Notes: a model not told the origin generated them from the letters alone. Positions 41,693 through 50,429 are shown, counted from the first letter of the stretch. The stretch: 64,000 nt of DNA from SURF-21 sp964529285 (GCA_964529285.1 CAZGWK010000009.1:1-64000), one strand, 5' to 3'. A program made the numbers and translations.

Positions 41693-41995
41693 ATGAAACT
41701 CAGGCCTTTGGGTGATCGGGTAATCGTAAAGCCCGGGGAAGGTGAGGAGAAGACCGCTTCCGGTCTGGTGATTCCCGATACCGCCAAAGAGAAACCCCAA
41801 GAGGGAACGGTAATCGCCGTTGGCCCGGGCCGCTGGGAGGATGGCGAATATGTGCCCCTGGAGGTAAAGGAAGGGGACGACATCATCTATTCGAAGTACG
41901 GCGGGACGGAAGTCAAGATAGGGGGAAAGGAACACCTGATCCTCAGCGAGCGCGACATACTCGCCGTGGTCGAGAAGGAAAAGAAAAAGAAGTAA
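41693..41995 (+). CDS. groES: Co-chaperonin GroES
   Basis: GroES (100 residues) is the lid of the GroEL chamber. KLRPLGDRVIVKP, EKTASGLVIPDTAKEKPQEG (the mobile loop) and GTEVKIGGKEHLILSERDILAVV are standard (quoted in part). An extra basic KEKKKK ends the protein. GGAGGGATG lies upstream of the ATG. Controlled by the two CIRCE sites and followed by groEL after 47 bases. Confidence 0.97.
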   Translation: MKLRPLGDRVIVKPGEGEEKTASGLVIPDTAKEKPQEGTVIAVGPGRWEDGEYVPLEVKEGDDIIYSKYGGTEVKIGGKEHLILSERDILAVVEKEKKKK

Positions 41996-42042
41996 TCTAA
42001 GCTGACATGCTTTTGAGACTTTAAAAGGAGGAGAATGAGGAA

Positions 42043-43671
42043 ATGGCCAAGGAGATAATGTACGACGAGGAAGCACGGCGCTTGCTCGAGCAAGGCGTAA
42101 ATCATCTTGCTAACACGGTAAAGGTCACCCTGGGTCCCAAGGGGCGCAACGTGGTTCTGGAGAAGAAGTTCGGCGCTCCCGTGATCACCAATGACGGCGT
42201 GACCATCGCCCGTGAGATCGAGGTCGAGGACGTATGGGAGAACTGCGGTGTCCAGCTGGCGAAGGAAGTCGCCACCAAGACCAACGACGTGGCTGGTGAC
42301 GGAACCACCACGGCTACCGTACTGGCCCAGGCCATGGTACGCGAAGGCCTGCGCAACGTGGCCGCAAAAGCAAACCCCATGGCATTGAAGCGCGGTATCG
42401 AGAAGGCCGTAGAGATGGTAGTGAAGGACATCAAAAAGAACTCCAAGGAAGTGGAGACCAAAGAGGAGATATCCCGCGTGGCCGCCATCTCCGCGGATAA
42501 CGACGAAGTGGGCAAGATTATCGCGGATGCCATGGACAAGGTGGGCAAGGACGGCGTCATCACCGTTGAGGAGAGCCAGACCTTCGGTATGAACTTCGAG
42601 GTCGTCGAGGGTATGCAGTTCGACAAGGGCTATCTCTCTCCCTACATGGTCACCGACCCTGAGCGCATGGAGGCGGTGCTGGACGAGCCCTATATCCTCA
42701 TCGCCAACCAGAAGATAAGCGCCATCGCGGATCTTCTGCCCGTGCTCGAAAAGGTGATGCAGGCAGGCAAACCGCTCCTGATCATCGCGGAGGATGTAGA
42801 AGGAGAAGCCCTGGCCACGCTGGTCGTGAACAAGATCCGCGGGACATTCCAATCGGCCGCGGTCAAGGCACCCGGCTTCGGGGACAGGCGCAAGGCTATG
42901 CTGCAGGACATCGCGATCGTCACCGGTGGACAGAGCATCAGCGAGGAACTGGGCATCAAGATGGAAAACACCACGCTGGACATGCTCGGCAAAGCCCGCC
43001 AGATCAAGGTGACCAAGGAAGAGACCATTATCGTAGAGGGTGCGGGTGCGGTCGACGACATCAAGGGCCGTGTCAACCAGATCAAATCGGAGATAGATCG
43101 CTCCGACTCGGAGTTCGACCGCGAGAAGCTCCAGGAGCGCCTGGCCAAGCTCTCCGGAGGCGTAGCTGTAATCAAGGTAGGCGCCGCTACCGAGGTCGAG
43201 CTCAAGGAACGCAAGCACCGCATCGAGGACGCCCTTTCCGCGACCAAGGCCGCGGTCGAGGAGGGCATCGTGGCCGGCGGTGGCGTCATCCTGGTGAACG
43301 CGGTAAACGCGATCAAGACCGAAGACATCGAGGGCGACGAGAAGACCGGTGCGGAGATCGTAAGGCGTGCCCTGGAAGAGCCGCTGCGCCAGATCGCGGA
43401 CAATGCGGGCGCCGAGGGATCCGTAGTGGTGGAGAAGGTCAAGGGCCTGAAGAAGGGCCAGGGCTTCAATGCCATCAACGGCGATTACGTGGACATGATG
43501 AAGGAGGGCATCATCGACCCCGCCAAGGTCACCCGTTCCGCCCTCCAGAATGCCGCTTCCATCGCAGGCTTGATGCTCACCACGGAGGCCGTGGTAGCGG
43601 AGAAGCCGGAGGAAGGCGGCGGAGCAGGCATGGGGATGCCGGGTGGCGGCATGCCGCCGGGCATGATGTAA
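42043..43671 (+). CDS. groEL: Chaperonin GroEL
   Basis: GroEL (542 residues) forms the double-ring folding chamber. TVKVTLGPKGRNVVLEKKFG, the ATP motif AGDGTTTATVLAQ, and EEGIVAGGGVILV are diagnostic. The C terminus has the flexible GMPGGGMPPGMM repeat seen in most functional GroEL proteins. AAGGAGGAGAATG precedes the ATG. Expression is expected to be heat-inducible through HrcA/CIRCE. A strong terminator follows 14 bases after the stop. Confidence 0.98.
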   Translation: MAKEIMYDEEARRLLEQGVNHLANTVKVTLGPKGRNVVLEKKFGAPVITNDGVTIAREIEVEDVWENCGVQLAKEVATKTNDVAGDGTTTATVLAQAMVREGLRNVAAKANPMALKRGIEKAVEMVVKDIKKNSKEVETKEEISRVAAISADNDEVGKIIADAMDKVGKDGVITVEESQTFGMNFEVVEGMQFDKGYLSPYMVTDPERMEAVLDEPYILIANQKISAIADLLPVLEKVMQAGKPLLIIAEDVEGEALATLVVNKIRGTFQSAAVKAPGFGDRRKAMLQDIAIVTGGQSISEELGIKMENTTLDMLGKARQIKVTKEETIIVEGAGAVDDIKGRVNQIKSEIDRSDSEFDREKLQERLAKLSGGVAVIKVGAATEVELKERKHRIEDALSATKAAVEEGIVAGGGVILVNAVNAIKTEDIEGDEKTGAEIVRRALEEPLRQIADNAGAEGSVVVEKVKGLKKGQGFNAINGDYVDMMKEGIIDPAKVTRSALQNAASIAGLMLTTEAVVAEKPEEGGGAGMGMPGGGMPPGMM

Positions 43672-43685
43672 GTTAGATCAGACTG

Positions 43686-43719
43686 AAAAGGGGAGGGGTT
43701 CCACCCCTCCCCTTTTAGA
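43686..43719 (+). terminator. Strong intrinsic terminator after groEL
   Basis: A perfect 14-bp stem, AAAAGGGGAGGGGT-TCC-ACCCCTCCCCTTTT, then AGATTT. The run of four T is part of the stem. One of the strongest hairpins in the window, and in the expected place after groEL. Confidence 0.9.
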
Positions 43720-43748
43720 TTTCCCCCTCCCTTCCCCTTCTATAACCG

Positions 43749-43870
43749 GCCCGGGGCTGGGGGTAACGGTCCTCGCTCCCCACTCGCAGGTTGCATATTC
43801 GAAGCGTGGTCCTTCTCTCGTATATACTGCTCGCGACGGTCGCTTCGCACCGACCCCGCAGTCCCCGGGC
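43749..43870. repeat. Inverted-repeat intergenic element, copy B
   Basis: Begins GCCCGGGG and ends CCCCGGGC, with inner arms GGTAACGGTCCTCGCTCCC and GACGGTCGCTTCGCACCG plus CCCCGCAG. This is the same plan as copies A and C, 122 bases long. It starts 30 bases after the groEL terminator. No gene is recognised inside it. Confidence 0.6.
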
Positions 43871-43938
43871 AGTGGTTTCAATACAGGAGACACCTGGGCG
43901 GGATAAATTCGTCCATCAGCCGTTAACAATGCACGCAC

Positions 43939-43981
43939 GCTCGCGACGGTCGCTTCGCACCGGCCAGGTAGGTCCCCGGGC
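43939..43981. repeat. Partial element, copy B2 (right end only)
   Basis: The 24 bases from 43939 (GCTCGCGACGGTCGCTTCGC onwards) are identical to 43829-43852 of copy B, 110 bases upstream. It likewise runs into GGTCCCCGGGC, but no matching left arm is seen. It may be a second, decayed element or a partial duplication of copy B. Confidence 0.55.
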
Positions 43982-44027
43982 TGGGGGGCAGCTCAGACGG
44001 GTTTTGTTCTGCGGGCAGGCGCCTTTC

Positions 44028-44056
44028 TTGACATCGGGGGAAGGGAGTATAGTAGT
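44028..44056 (+). promoter_or_regulatory. Putative promoter for guaB3-guaA
   Basis: A perfect TTGACA at 44028-44033 is followed by GTATAGTAGT. TAGTAG lies at 16 bases and TATAGT at 14, so the -10 is not certain. The leader before the start codon would be about 150 bases and contains a stem-loop CCCGCATC-AGCCG-GATGCGGG at 44118-44138. Confidence 0.4.
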
Positions 44057-44211
44057 GGTTATCTAATAATTAAGGAAAGCCGTTATTCCGAAAGACCTGG
44101 GATGAGAGAAAATCGTACCCGCATCAGCCGGATGCGGGCATATCCATAAAGAGCGGAGGGCGAGAAAGAGAACACGGATGTACGCGTAATTCGGCATACC
44201 TGGAGGTGGAG

Positions 44212-45372
44212 ATGGAGATCGAGATAGGTTTGGGAAAATCAGGAAGAAGAGCGTACGGGTTCGATGACATATCCATCGTGCCTTCCCGCCGCACCCGCGA
44301 CGCGGATGACATCGATATCAGCTGGGAACTGGGAAAATACGCGTTCGACCTCCCTTTACTTGCCTCCGCCATGGACGCCGTGGTGGACGTGGAAATGGCA
44401 GTGAACATAGGTAAAATGGGTGGATTGGCGGTAATAAACCTCGAGGGATTGCAGACCAGATACGAGGATCCAAAGCCGGTCTACGAGGAAATCGCGGCTT
44501 TCTCCAAAGAAGAAGCCACGCGCGGCATGCAGCAGCTGTACCAGGAGCCGGTTAAGGAAGAGCTGATCGCACAGCGGATCCGCGAGATAAAAGAAGGGGG
44601 TGTCACGGCGGCGGCATCGCTTACGCCCCAAAAGGTAGAACAGTATTACCGCATCGCGCTGGAGGCGGGTCTCGATATCATGGTCATACAGGGAACGGTT
44701 ATCAGCGCCGAGCACGTATCTTCCCGCAGCGAGCCGCTCAACCTCAAGAGGTTTATCGCCGAACTTCCGATACCCACCATCGTCGGAGGCTGTGCCTCTT
44801 ATTCCACCGCTCTTCACCTCATGCGTACCGGGGCGGTCGGGATACTGGTGGGGGTGGGACCAGGCGCAGCCTGTACCACCCGCGGCGTGCTGGGTATAGG
44901 AGTTCCGCAGGCCACGGCGCTTGTCGATGCCGCAGCGGCGCGCGTTCGCCACCTTACGGAGACCGGGACTTACGTAAACGTAATCGCAGACGGCGGCATG
45001 CGCACGGGAGGCGATATCGCCAAGGCCATTGCATGCGGTGCCGATGCGGTGATGCTCGGTTCGCCGGTGGCGGCGGCAAGGGAAGCCCCGGGGCGAGGTT
45101 ATCATTGGGGCATGGCCACGTTCCATCCGGAACTGCCGCGCGGTACACGCGTAAAGACGGACAACCGCTGGACTATAGAGGAGATACTGGTGGGTCCGGC
45201 ACACGAAAACGATGGCACGGTGAACCTCTTCGGGGCACTGCGTACTTCCATGGCGACCTGCGGCTACGAAAACATCAAGGCATTCCAGAGAGCGGAGGTG
45301 ATGATCGCCCCCTCAGTACGTACCGAGGGCAAGACCATGCAATACGAACAGGGCGTCGGGATGATCAAATGA
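44212..45372 (+). CDS. guaB3: GuaB3 family IMP dehydrogenase-related protein
   Basis: A 386-residue TIM-barrel protein of the IMPDH/GMPR superfamily without CBS domains. GKSGRRAYGFDDISIVPSRR is the start typical of the actinobacterial GuaB3 type rather than of classical GuaB. GVGPGAACTTRGVLGI carries Cys221 at the position of the catalytic Cys of IMPDH (GSxCTTR), and NVIADGGMRTGGDIAKAI is the IMP-binding loop. It may therefore be active. Gene order before guaA supports a role in guanine-nucleotide synthesis. GGAGG before ATG 44212 decides the start. No canonical guaB is in this window. Confidence 0.85.
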   Translation: MEIEIGLGKSGRRAYGFDDISIVPSRRTRDADDIDISWELGKYAFDLPLLASAMDAVVDVEMAVNIGKMGGLAVINLEGLQTRYEDPKPVYEEIAAFSKEEATRGMQQLYQEPVKEELIAQRIREIKEGGVTAAASLTPQKVEQYYRIALEAGLDIMVIQGTVISAEHVSSRSEPLNLKRFIAELPIPTIVGGCASYSTALHLMRTGAVGILVGVGPGAACTTRGVLGIGVPQATALVDAAAARVRHLTETGTYVNVIADGGMRTGGDIAKAIACGADAVMLGSPVAAAREAPGRGYHWGMATFHPELPRGTRVKTDNRWTIEEILVGPAHENDGTVNLFGALRTSMATCGYENIKAFQRAEVMIAPSVRTEGKTMQYEQGVGMIK

Positions 45373-45421
45373 TTTCCTGGAGAGTATTCAGGGTGTAAGT
45401 TTCTGAAGAGAGGAAGATAGC

Positions 45422-46963
45422 TTGAAGGATAGATCTCATGAGAGCGTGCTGGTCTTGGATTTTGGGGCGCAGTATGCACAGCTCATCGCCCGCAGGGTAA
45501 GGGAGTGCAAGGTCTACAGCGAGATCGTTCCCTACGATATATCTCCCGAGGAGATAAAGAGCCGCGGCGCAGCGGCGCTCATCTTCTCCGGTGGACCCTC
45601 CAGCGTCTATCAGGAAGGAGCGCCGCGCCCGAACCCGGGCATCTTGAAGCTGGGACTTCCAGTCCTGGGTATCTGTTATGGCCACCAAATCCTCGCACAG
45701 GAACTGGACGGCAAGGTCGAGGCAACGGGAATCCGGGAATACGGCAAGACCGATATGAAGGTGATGGGAAACGGCATCCTCTTTGAGGGCCTGCCCCTGG
45801 AGCAGACGGTATGGATGAGCCACGGAGACAGCGTAAAGGGCGCGCCCTCCGGCTTCCAGGTCACCGCCCGCACCGCGGCATCGCCGGTTGCCGGCATGGA
45901 GGACCTTGAACGCAGGCTCTTCGGCGTACAGTTCCACCCCGAGGTGATCCATACTCCGCACGGAAAGGAAATCCTCAAGAACTTCCTGTACAATGCGGCT
46001 GACTTGCTTCCTGCCTGGACCATGGTGTCCATCATCGAGGAGGCGGTGGAAGAGATTCGAAAAACGGTGGGGGATAACAAGATCATCTGCGGGCTTTCCG
46101 GTGGGGTGGATTCCGCTACGGCGGCCGTCCTGGTGCATAAGGCGGTGGGGGATCAACTGACCTGTGTTTTCGTCGACCACGGTCTGCTGCGCAAGGGAGA
46201 AGGCGAGCAGGTCGAGGACACCTTCCGGCGCCATTTCCACGTAAACCTGATCCATGTGAAAGCCCAGGAACGCTTCCTTACCCGGCTGGAGGGAGTTACC
46301 GACCCCGAGGTGAAACGCAAGACCATCGGGGAGGAGTTCATCCGCGTCTTCGAGGAAGTGGCGAAAGAGTTGAAAAATACCCGTTTCCTGGTGCAGGGTA
46401 CCCTCTATCCGGACATCATAGAGAGCGGCACACGCGACGCTGCGCGTATAAAGTCCCACCATAACGTGGGAGGGCTTCCCGAGGAGATGGATTTCACCCT
46501 GGTGGAGCCCCTGCGCAACCTCTTCAAGGACGAAGTGCGGGCCGTCGGCGAGGAACTGGGCCTGCCGGAGGAGATAGTCTGGCGCCAACCCTTCCCCGGT
46601 CCGGGGCTGGCCATCCGCATCATCGGGGAGGTCACCGCCGAAAAACTCGAGATCCTCCGCGATGCGGACGATATCGTGAAAGACGAGATCAAGCGCGCTG
46701 GCATCTACGAGGATATCTGGCAGTCTTTCGCGGTATTGCCGGATATAAAGTCGGTAGGGGTGATGGGTGACGAGCGAACTTATGCGTATCCCATAGTCGT
46801 GCGCGCGGTCACCAGCGAGGATGCCATGACCGCCGATTGGGCCCGCCTGCCTTACGAGGCGATGGAGCGTATATCCAGCCGCATCATCAACGAGGTCAAG
46901 GGCGTCAACCGCGTGGTCCTGGACATCAGCTCCAAGCCTCCCGCCACCATCGAATGGGAGTAG
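45422..46963 (+). CDS. guaA: GMP synthase (glutamine-hydrolysing)
   Basis: GuaA (513 residues) converts XMP to GMP. The glutaminase domain (about 1-200) has Cys85 in GICYGHQ and FHPEVIH with the His and Glu of the triad. The ATP pyrophosphatase domain has GLSGGVDSATAAVL, and the dimerisation domain ends with KPPATIEWE, all standard. The start is TTG behind AGAGGAAG. It lies 49 bases after guaB3. Confidence 0.97.
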   Translation: MKDRSHESVLVLDFGAQYAQLIARRVRECKVYSEIVPYDISPEEIKSRGAAALIFSGGPSSVYQEGAPRPNPGILKLGLPVLGICYGHQILAQELDGKVEATGIREYGKTDMKVMGNGILFEGLPLEQTVWMSHGDSVKGAPSGFQVTARTAASPVAGMEDLERRLFGVQFHPEVIHTPHGKEILKNFLYNAADLLPAWTMVSIIEEAVEEIRKTVGDNKIICGLSGGVDSATAAVLVHKAVGDQLTCVFVDHGLLRKGEGEQVEDTFRRHFHVNLIHVKAQERFLTRLEGVTDPEVKRKTIGEEFIRVFEEVAKELKNTRFLVQGTLYPDIIESGTRDAARIKSHHNVGGLPEEMDFTLVEPLRNLFKDEVRAVGEELGLPEEIVWRQPFPGPGLAIRIIGEVTAEKLEILRDADDIVKDEIKRAGIYEDIWQSFAVLPDIKSVGVMGDERTYAYPIVVRAVTSEDAMTADWARLPYEAMERISSRIINEVKGVNRVVLDISSKPPATIEWE

Positions 46964-46995
46964 TTGGTGTCCGGGGCTGCTACGGTGCTTTTACG

Positions 46996-47106
46996 GCCCG
47001 GGGCCTCCTGGTAGCGGTCTCGCTCCGCGCGCAATCCGCGGGTCAAACAGAGGAAACCACGACTGTACTTGCGCGCTCGCTGCGACCGACCCGCCAGTCC
47101 CCGGGC
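46996..47106. repeat. Inverted-repeat intergenic element, copy C
   Basis: 111 bases, from GCCCGGGG to CCCCGGGC. The left arm CTGGTAGCGGTCTCGCTC is nearly identical to that of copy A (CAGGTAGCGGTCTCGCTC), as is the right arm GCGCGCTCGCTGCGACCGAC. It starts 33 bases after the guaA stop. Copies A and C are far more alike in their arms than in their centres. Confidence 0.65.
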
Positions 47107-47162
47107 AAGGGGGAGCGCAGACGTATTCGGTTCGCCAACGCATGTAGGTGCGCAGATCACGC

Positions 47163-47202
47163 GTGCCAGGCCTCCACATGGAAACGTGGAGGCGGCTGGC
47201 AC
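47163..47202. repeat. Strong hairpin in the guaA-pcrA gap
   Basis: GTGCCAG-GCCTCCAC, an eight-base loop ATGGAAAC, then GTGGAGGC-GG-CTGGCAC. A 15-bp stem with a two-base bulge. There is no T-tract, so it is not an intrinsic terminator. Function unknown. Confidence 0.6.
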
Positions 47203-47304
47203 CGCCGCGTCACCCTCCGGGTGCCGCTGTCGCTTACGCGATGCAAACCGTTGGGCGTTATTGCTCACACGAATGGGGTTCTACAACGTACGTGGCAGAT
47301 CAGA

Positions 47305-47340
47305 CGGCGTCGCTTCGGGCCGGCCCCGCAGTCCCCGGGT
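47305..47340. repeat. Partial element, copy C2 (right-end-like)
   Basis: GGCGTCGCTTCGGGCCGGCC followed by CCGCAGTCCCCGGG resembles the right ends of copies B and B2 (GGTCGCTTCGCACCG..CCCCGCAGTCCCCGGG). No left end pairs with it. The 563-base region 46964-47526 holds copy C, the hairpin at 47163 and this piece, and no supportable gene. Confidence 0.45.
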
Positions 47341-47526
47341 TGGTGATATCTAAGATGGAAGCTCGGAGCGTACCTGCGGGTTTAGGGAAGCCTTCTTTAT
47401 ATGGTTGCGATTGACCTTTTCCCTGATATACGTCCGTCTTAACCTGTAATATAGTCAGTGGCGGGAGTTCGCCAGCCCTGTATTCCCTTTGACCGGAATG
47501 TCCAAGCGGTGGAAAAGGTGCTTACA

Positions 47527-49686
47527 ATGCCAGTGAAGAGCGAGAAACAGATACTGAAGGACCTCAACCCGGAGCAGCGGGAGGCCGCCCTCTATTTCGA
47601 CGGCCCCCTGCTTATCCTGGCTGGAGCGGGGAGCGGCAAGACGCGAGTGCTCACCTACCGCGTTGCCCTGCTCGTGGGTTCCAGGGGAATAGATCCCGGA
47701 CACATCATGGCAATAACATTTACGAACAAGGCAGCGGAGGAGATGAGAGGCAGGATACATCGCCTGGTGGGGCCGCCCGCCGGAGCTATCTGGATTTCCA
47801 CCTTCCACTCCGCCTGCTCACGCATCCTGCGCCGGGAGGCGGAGAGGTTGGGCTACCGCAGGAATTTCGCAATATACGACGAGGACGATCAACTGCGCAT
47901 GGCCAGGCGCATTATACGCGACATGGACCTGGACACGAAGCGTTACCCGCCGCGAATGGTGCGTTCGCTTATCGAGGACGCCAAGAACGAGATGGTTGAC
48001 GCTGACTCCTACCGGGAAAGGGTAGAGGACGAGCTTGGCGAAGTCGTATCCGGAGTATACAAAGCCTACCAGGAGCAGCTCTTCCGCAATAACGCCATGG
48101 ATTTCGATGACCTGCTGCTCAATGCCATAGCCGTCTTCGAACTCTTTCCAGCGGTACTGGAGCATTACCAGGAGAGGTTCTCATATATCAACGTGGACGA
48201 GTACCAGGACACCAACCCGGCCCAGTACCGCCTGGTGAAGCTGCTCTCCTCGTACCACCGCAACCTCTGCGTCGTCGGCGATGACGACCAGGGCATCTAT
48301 TCCTGGCGCGGCGCCGACCTGCGCAACATCCTGGAATTCGAGAAGGACTATCCGGATTCCAAGGTGGTTCGCCTGGAGCGTAATTACCGCTCCACGCGAG
48401 TGATCCTCGAGGCCGCGAACCACGTGGTCTCCCTCATAACGGGACGCAAGGAAAAAAGGTTGTGGACCGATCGCGAGGAGGGGGATGCGATAAGATACTT
48501 CTTCGCGAACTCGGGAAGCGACGAGACCGCCTTCGTCGCCCTGGAGATAAACCGCCTGCTGGAGAAAGGCGAGTACGGCCACCGGGACTTCGCAGTATTC
48601 TACCGCACCAACGCACAATCCCGGCCCTTCGAGGAGATGCTGCTGCGTTTCGGCATCCCGTATAAGATAGTCGGCGGGTTCAAATTCTACGAGCGCAAGG
48701 AGGTAAAAGACGCCCTGGCCTATCTCAGGTTTCTCCTCAACCCCGATGATGCTGTGAGCCTGAGGCGTATCGTCAACGAGCCCAAGCGCGGCATAGGAGA
48801 GACCACCCTGGGGCACCTGGATGCATTAGCCCGCTCCCAGGGCATCGGGTTGTGGGAAGCCCTGCAGCGTGCGGAAGAGGCGCCGAACCTGGGGACTTCG
48901 GCAAGTAAAAAGCTCGCGCAGTTCGTTGAGCTCATGCAGGGATTGAGCGCGGAGATGGACAGGCTCCCACTGCCGGAGTTGTTGCAGGTAGTTCTGGAAC
49001 GCAGCGGCTACCTCAGGGCGCTGGCGCATGAGGGGACCTTCGAGGCGGAGGGACGGACGGAGAACCTGCAGGAGCTGAAGAACGCCATGGTCGAGTTCCT
49101 CTCATCCAACCCTGGCGATGGGCTGGACGAGTTCCTGGAGCGGGTCTCGCTGGTAGCGGAGATAGATCTCTACGATGAAGATGAAGGCGCTGTAACCCTC
49201 ATGACCCTGCACAATGCCAAGGGGCTGGAGTTCCCGGTGGTCTTCATCGTGGGCATGGAGGACGGGGTTTTCCCTCACCTGCGCTGCATGGGGAGCGTGG
49301 AGAGCATGGAGGAGGAACGCCGACTCTTCTATGTTGGGGTGACCCGCGCCAGGGACCGGCTTTACCTCACGGGCGCCGCCTACCGCTCCCAGTACGGCAA
49401 CCTCAAGATGAGCCCGGAGTCGCGCTTCATGAGGGATATTCCGCGCCAGTATATCCTTGCGATCAAAGCGGAAGGCGCCGGGATGGAGGAAAGCGCCAGA
49501 GCGGGAGAGCTGGACGTACTGACTGCATCGTTCTCCGTGGGCGACCGCGTGATCCACGCTAAGTGGGGGGAGGGCGTTATCACCTCGCTCTCACGCAGCC
49601 GCGGCGGCCCGGAGGTGACCATCAACTTCCCGGGATTGGGTGAGAAGCTGCTCCTGCTGGAGTATGCCCCCATCAGGAAAGCATAG
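47527..49686 (+). CDS. pcrA: ATP-dependent DNA helicase, UvrD/PcrA type
   Basis: A superfamily 1 3'-5' helicase of 719 residues for repair and replication-fork upkeep. Q-motif LNPEQREAAL, Walker A AGAGSGKTRVL, motif II VDEYQDTN, motif III GDDDQGIYSWRGA, motif V TLHNAKGLEF and motif VI YVGVTRARDRLYL occur in order. The C terminus has a Tudor-like SVGDRVIHAKWGEGVI, typical of PcrA, which contacts RNA polymerase. ATG 47527 begins the normal N terminus; an ATG 23 codons upstream is a less likely start. Confidence 0.95.
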   Translation: MPVKSEKQILKDLNPEQREAALYFDGPLLILAGAGSGKTRVLTYRVALLVGSRGIDPGHIMAITFTNKAAEEMRGRIHRLVGPPAGAIWISTFHSACSRILRREAERLGYRRNFAIYDEDDQLRMARRIIRDMDLDTKRYPPRMVRSLIEDAKNEMVDADSYRERVEDELGEVVSGVYKAYQEQLFRNNAMDFDDLLLNAIAVFELFPAVLEHYQERFSYINVDEYQDTNPAQYRLVKLLSSYHRNLCVVGDDDQGIYSWRGADLRNILEFEKDYPDSKVVRLERNYRSTRVILEAANHVVSLITGRKEKRLWTDREEGDAIRYFFANSGSDETAFVALEINRLLEKGEYGHRDFAVFYRTNAQSRPFEEMLLRFGIPYKIVGGFKFYERKEVKDALAYLRFLLNPDDAVSLRRIVNEPKRGIGETTLGHLDALARSQGIGLWEALQRAEEAPNLGTSASKKLAQFVELMQGLSAEMDRLPLPELLQVVLERSGYLRALAHEGTFEAEGRTENLQELKNAMVEFLSSNPGDGLDEFLERVSLVAEIDLYDEDEGAVTLMTLHNAKGLEFPVVFIVGMEDGVFPHLRCMGSVESMEEERRLFYVGVTRARDRLYLTGAAYRSQYGNLKMSPESRFMRDIPRQYILAIKAEGAGMEESARAGELDVLTASFSVGDRVIHAKWGEGVITSLSRSRGGPEVTINFPGLGEKLLLLEYAPIRKA

Positions 49687-49694
49687 CAAGCTTT

Positions 49695-50429
49695 CTACTT
49701 GATCATCTTCATCGATTTGAGCAGGTTTTCCACGGCAAGGGCGCTTGCCTTGCGAACCACCGCCAGCTGGTCTTCCAGGGGGATGGAGAAGGTTTCATCG
49801 AGCAAAGCTCCCTCAGTCCGGTAGTTCTCCAAGCCGCTGCCCGTTCCACGGCTAACGATGCGGTTCTCCCGGTTATCCAGGAGAAAGGCGCCTATCTGCA
49901 CGAAAGAAAATCCGCTGTCCTCGCCGGTACCCTCGGTATGCAGGCGGGGATAGCGAAAGAAGAAGTAGCCTATCTCGGGAAGAAAGAGATACTCGGGGTC
50001 GTACTGGTCCTGGATGAGCACGAAGAGTTCGGTAGGCATATGAGCGGCTTTCTCCGTCACCAGGTCGACGTCGCTCGGCTCGGGAATATCGTAGAAACCG
50101 AGGGGGTCCAGGAAGCTCTTCACCAGGTTGGGCAGCATGCGCTCGGCCTCGGAGAAATATGCGTCCTTCTGGCTGATGATAAGGCGGGGCTTCTCGAGGT
50201 CGCTTGACATATACATCTGGCAACCGATGGCCTGTGCCGGCTGGAGCTCGCCCTCCCTCTCCACCAGGCTTCGGAACTCACCGAGTGAATCAGGTTCCTG
50301 CCCGCTCTCCACGAAGGGCATTATGACCACGCGCATCAACGGGATCAGTTTTGAGCCGCAGGTAGTGCAGAACTCGGCATTGGTATCTCCGAAACTCAGA
50401 CATTGGGGACAGTAAAGTCTCTTAGGCAA
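49695..50429 (-). CDS. Zinc-ribbon protein of unknown function
   Basis: A 244-residue protein. A zinc ribbon at the N terminus (YCPQC at about 6-10, FCTTCG at about 20-25) is followed by a ~200-residue domain with no recognised family. The body has IMPFVESGQEPDS, a beta-rich part with YLFLPEIGYFFFRYP, and an amphipathic C-terminal helix. TTG 50429 follows AGGAGGGG at ideal distance and puts the zinc ribbon at the start, as in many such proteins; an in-phase ATG 53 codons upstream is less likely. It converges with pcrA. Confidence 0.6.
   Translation of the reverse strand: MPKRLYCPQCLSFGDTNAEFCTTCGSKLIPLMRVVIMPFVESGQEPDSLGEFRSLVEREGELQPAQAIGCQMYMSSDLEKPRLIISQKDAYFSEAERMLPNLVKSFLDPLGFYDIPEPSDVDLVTEKAAHMPTELFVLIQDQYDPEYLFLPEIGYFFFRYPRLHTEGTGEDSGFSFVQIGAFLLDNRENRIVSRGTGSGLENYRTEGALLDETFSIPLEDQLAVVRKASALAVENLLKSMKMIK

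Noticed and set aside
41887..43218. A 443-residue minus-strand frame opposite groEL
   Set aside because: Shadow of groEL; no start signal and no known similarity. Similar long antisense frames over guaA and the thiolase-like genes were rejected for the same reason.
43791..44066. A 91-residue ORF downstream of groEL
   Set aside because: It reads through repeat copies B and B2; the repeated peptide SRRSLRTG reflects the DNA repeat and not a protein.
46964..47526. Several small ORFs in the guaA-pcrA gap
   Set aside because: Their sequences are low-complexity translations of inverted repeats in more than one frame; none has a ribosome-binding site or known motif.
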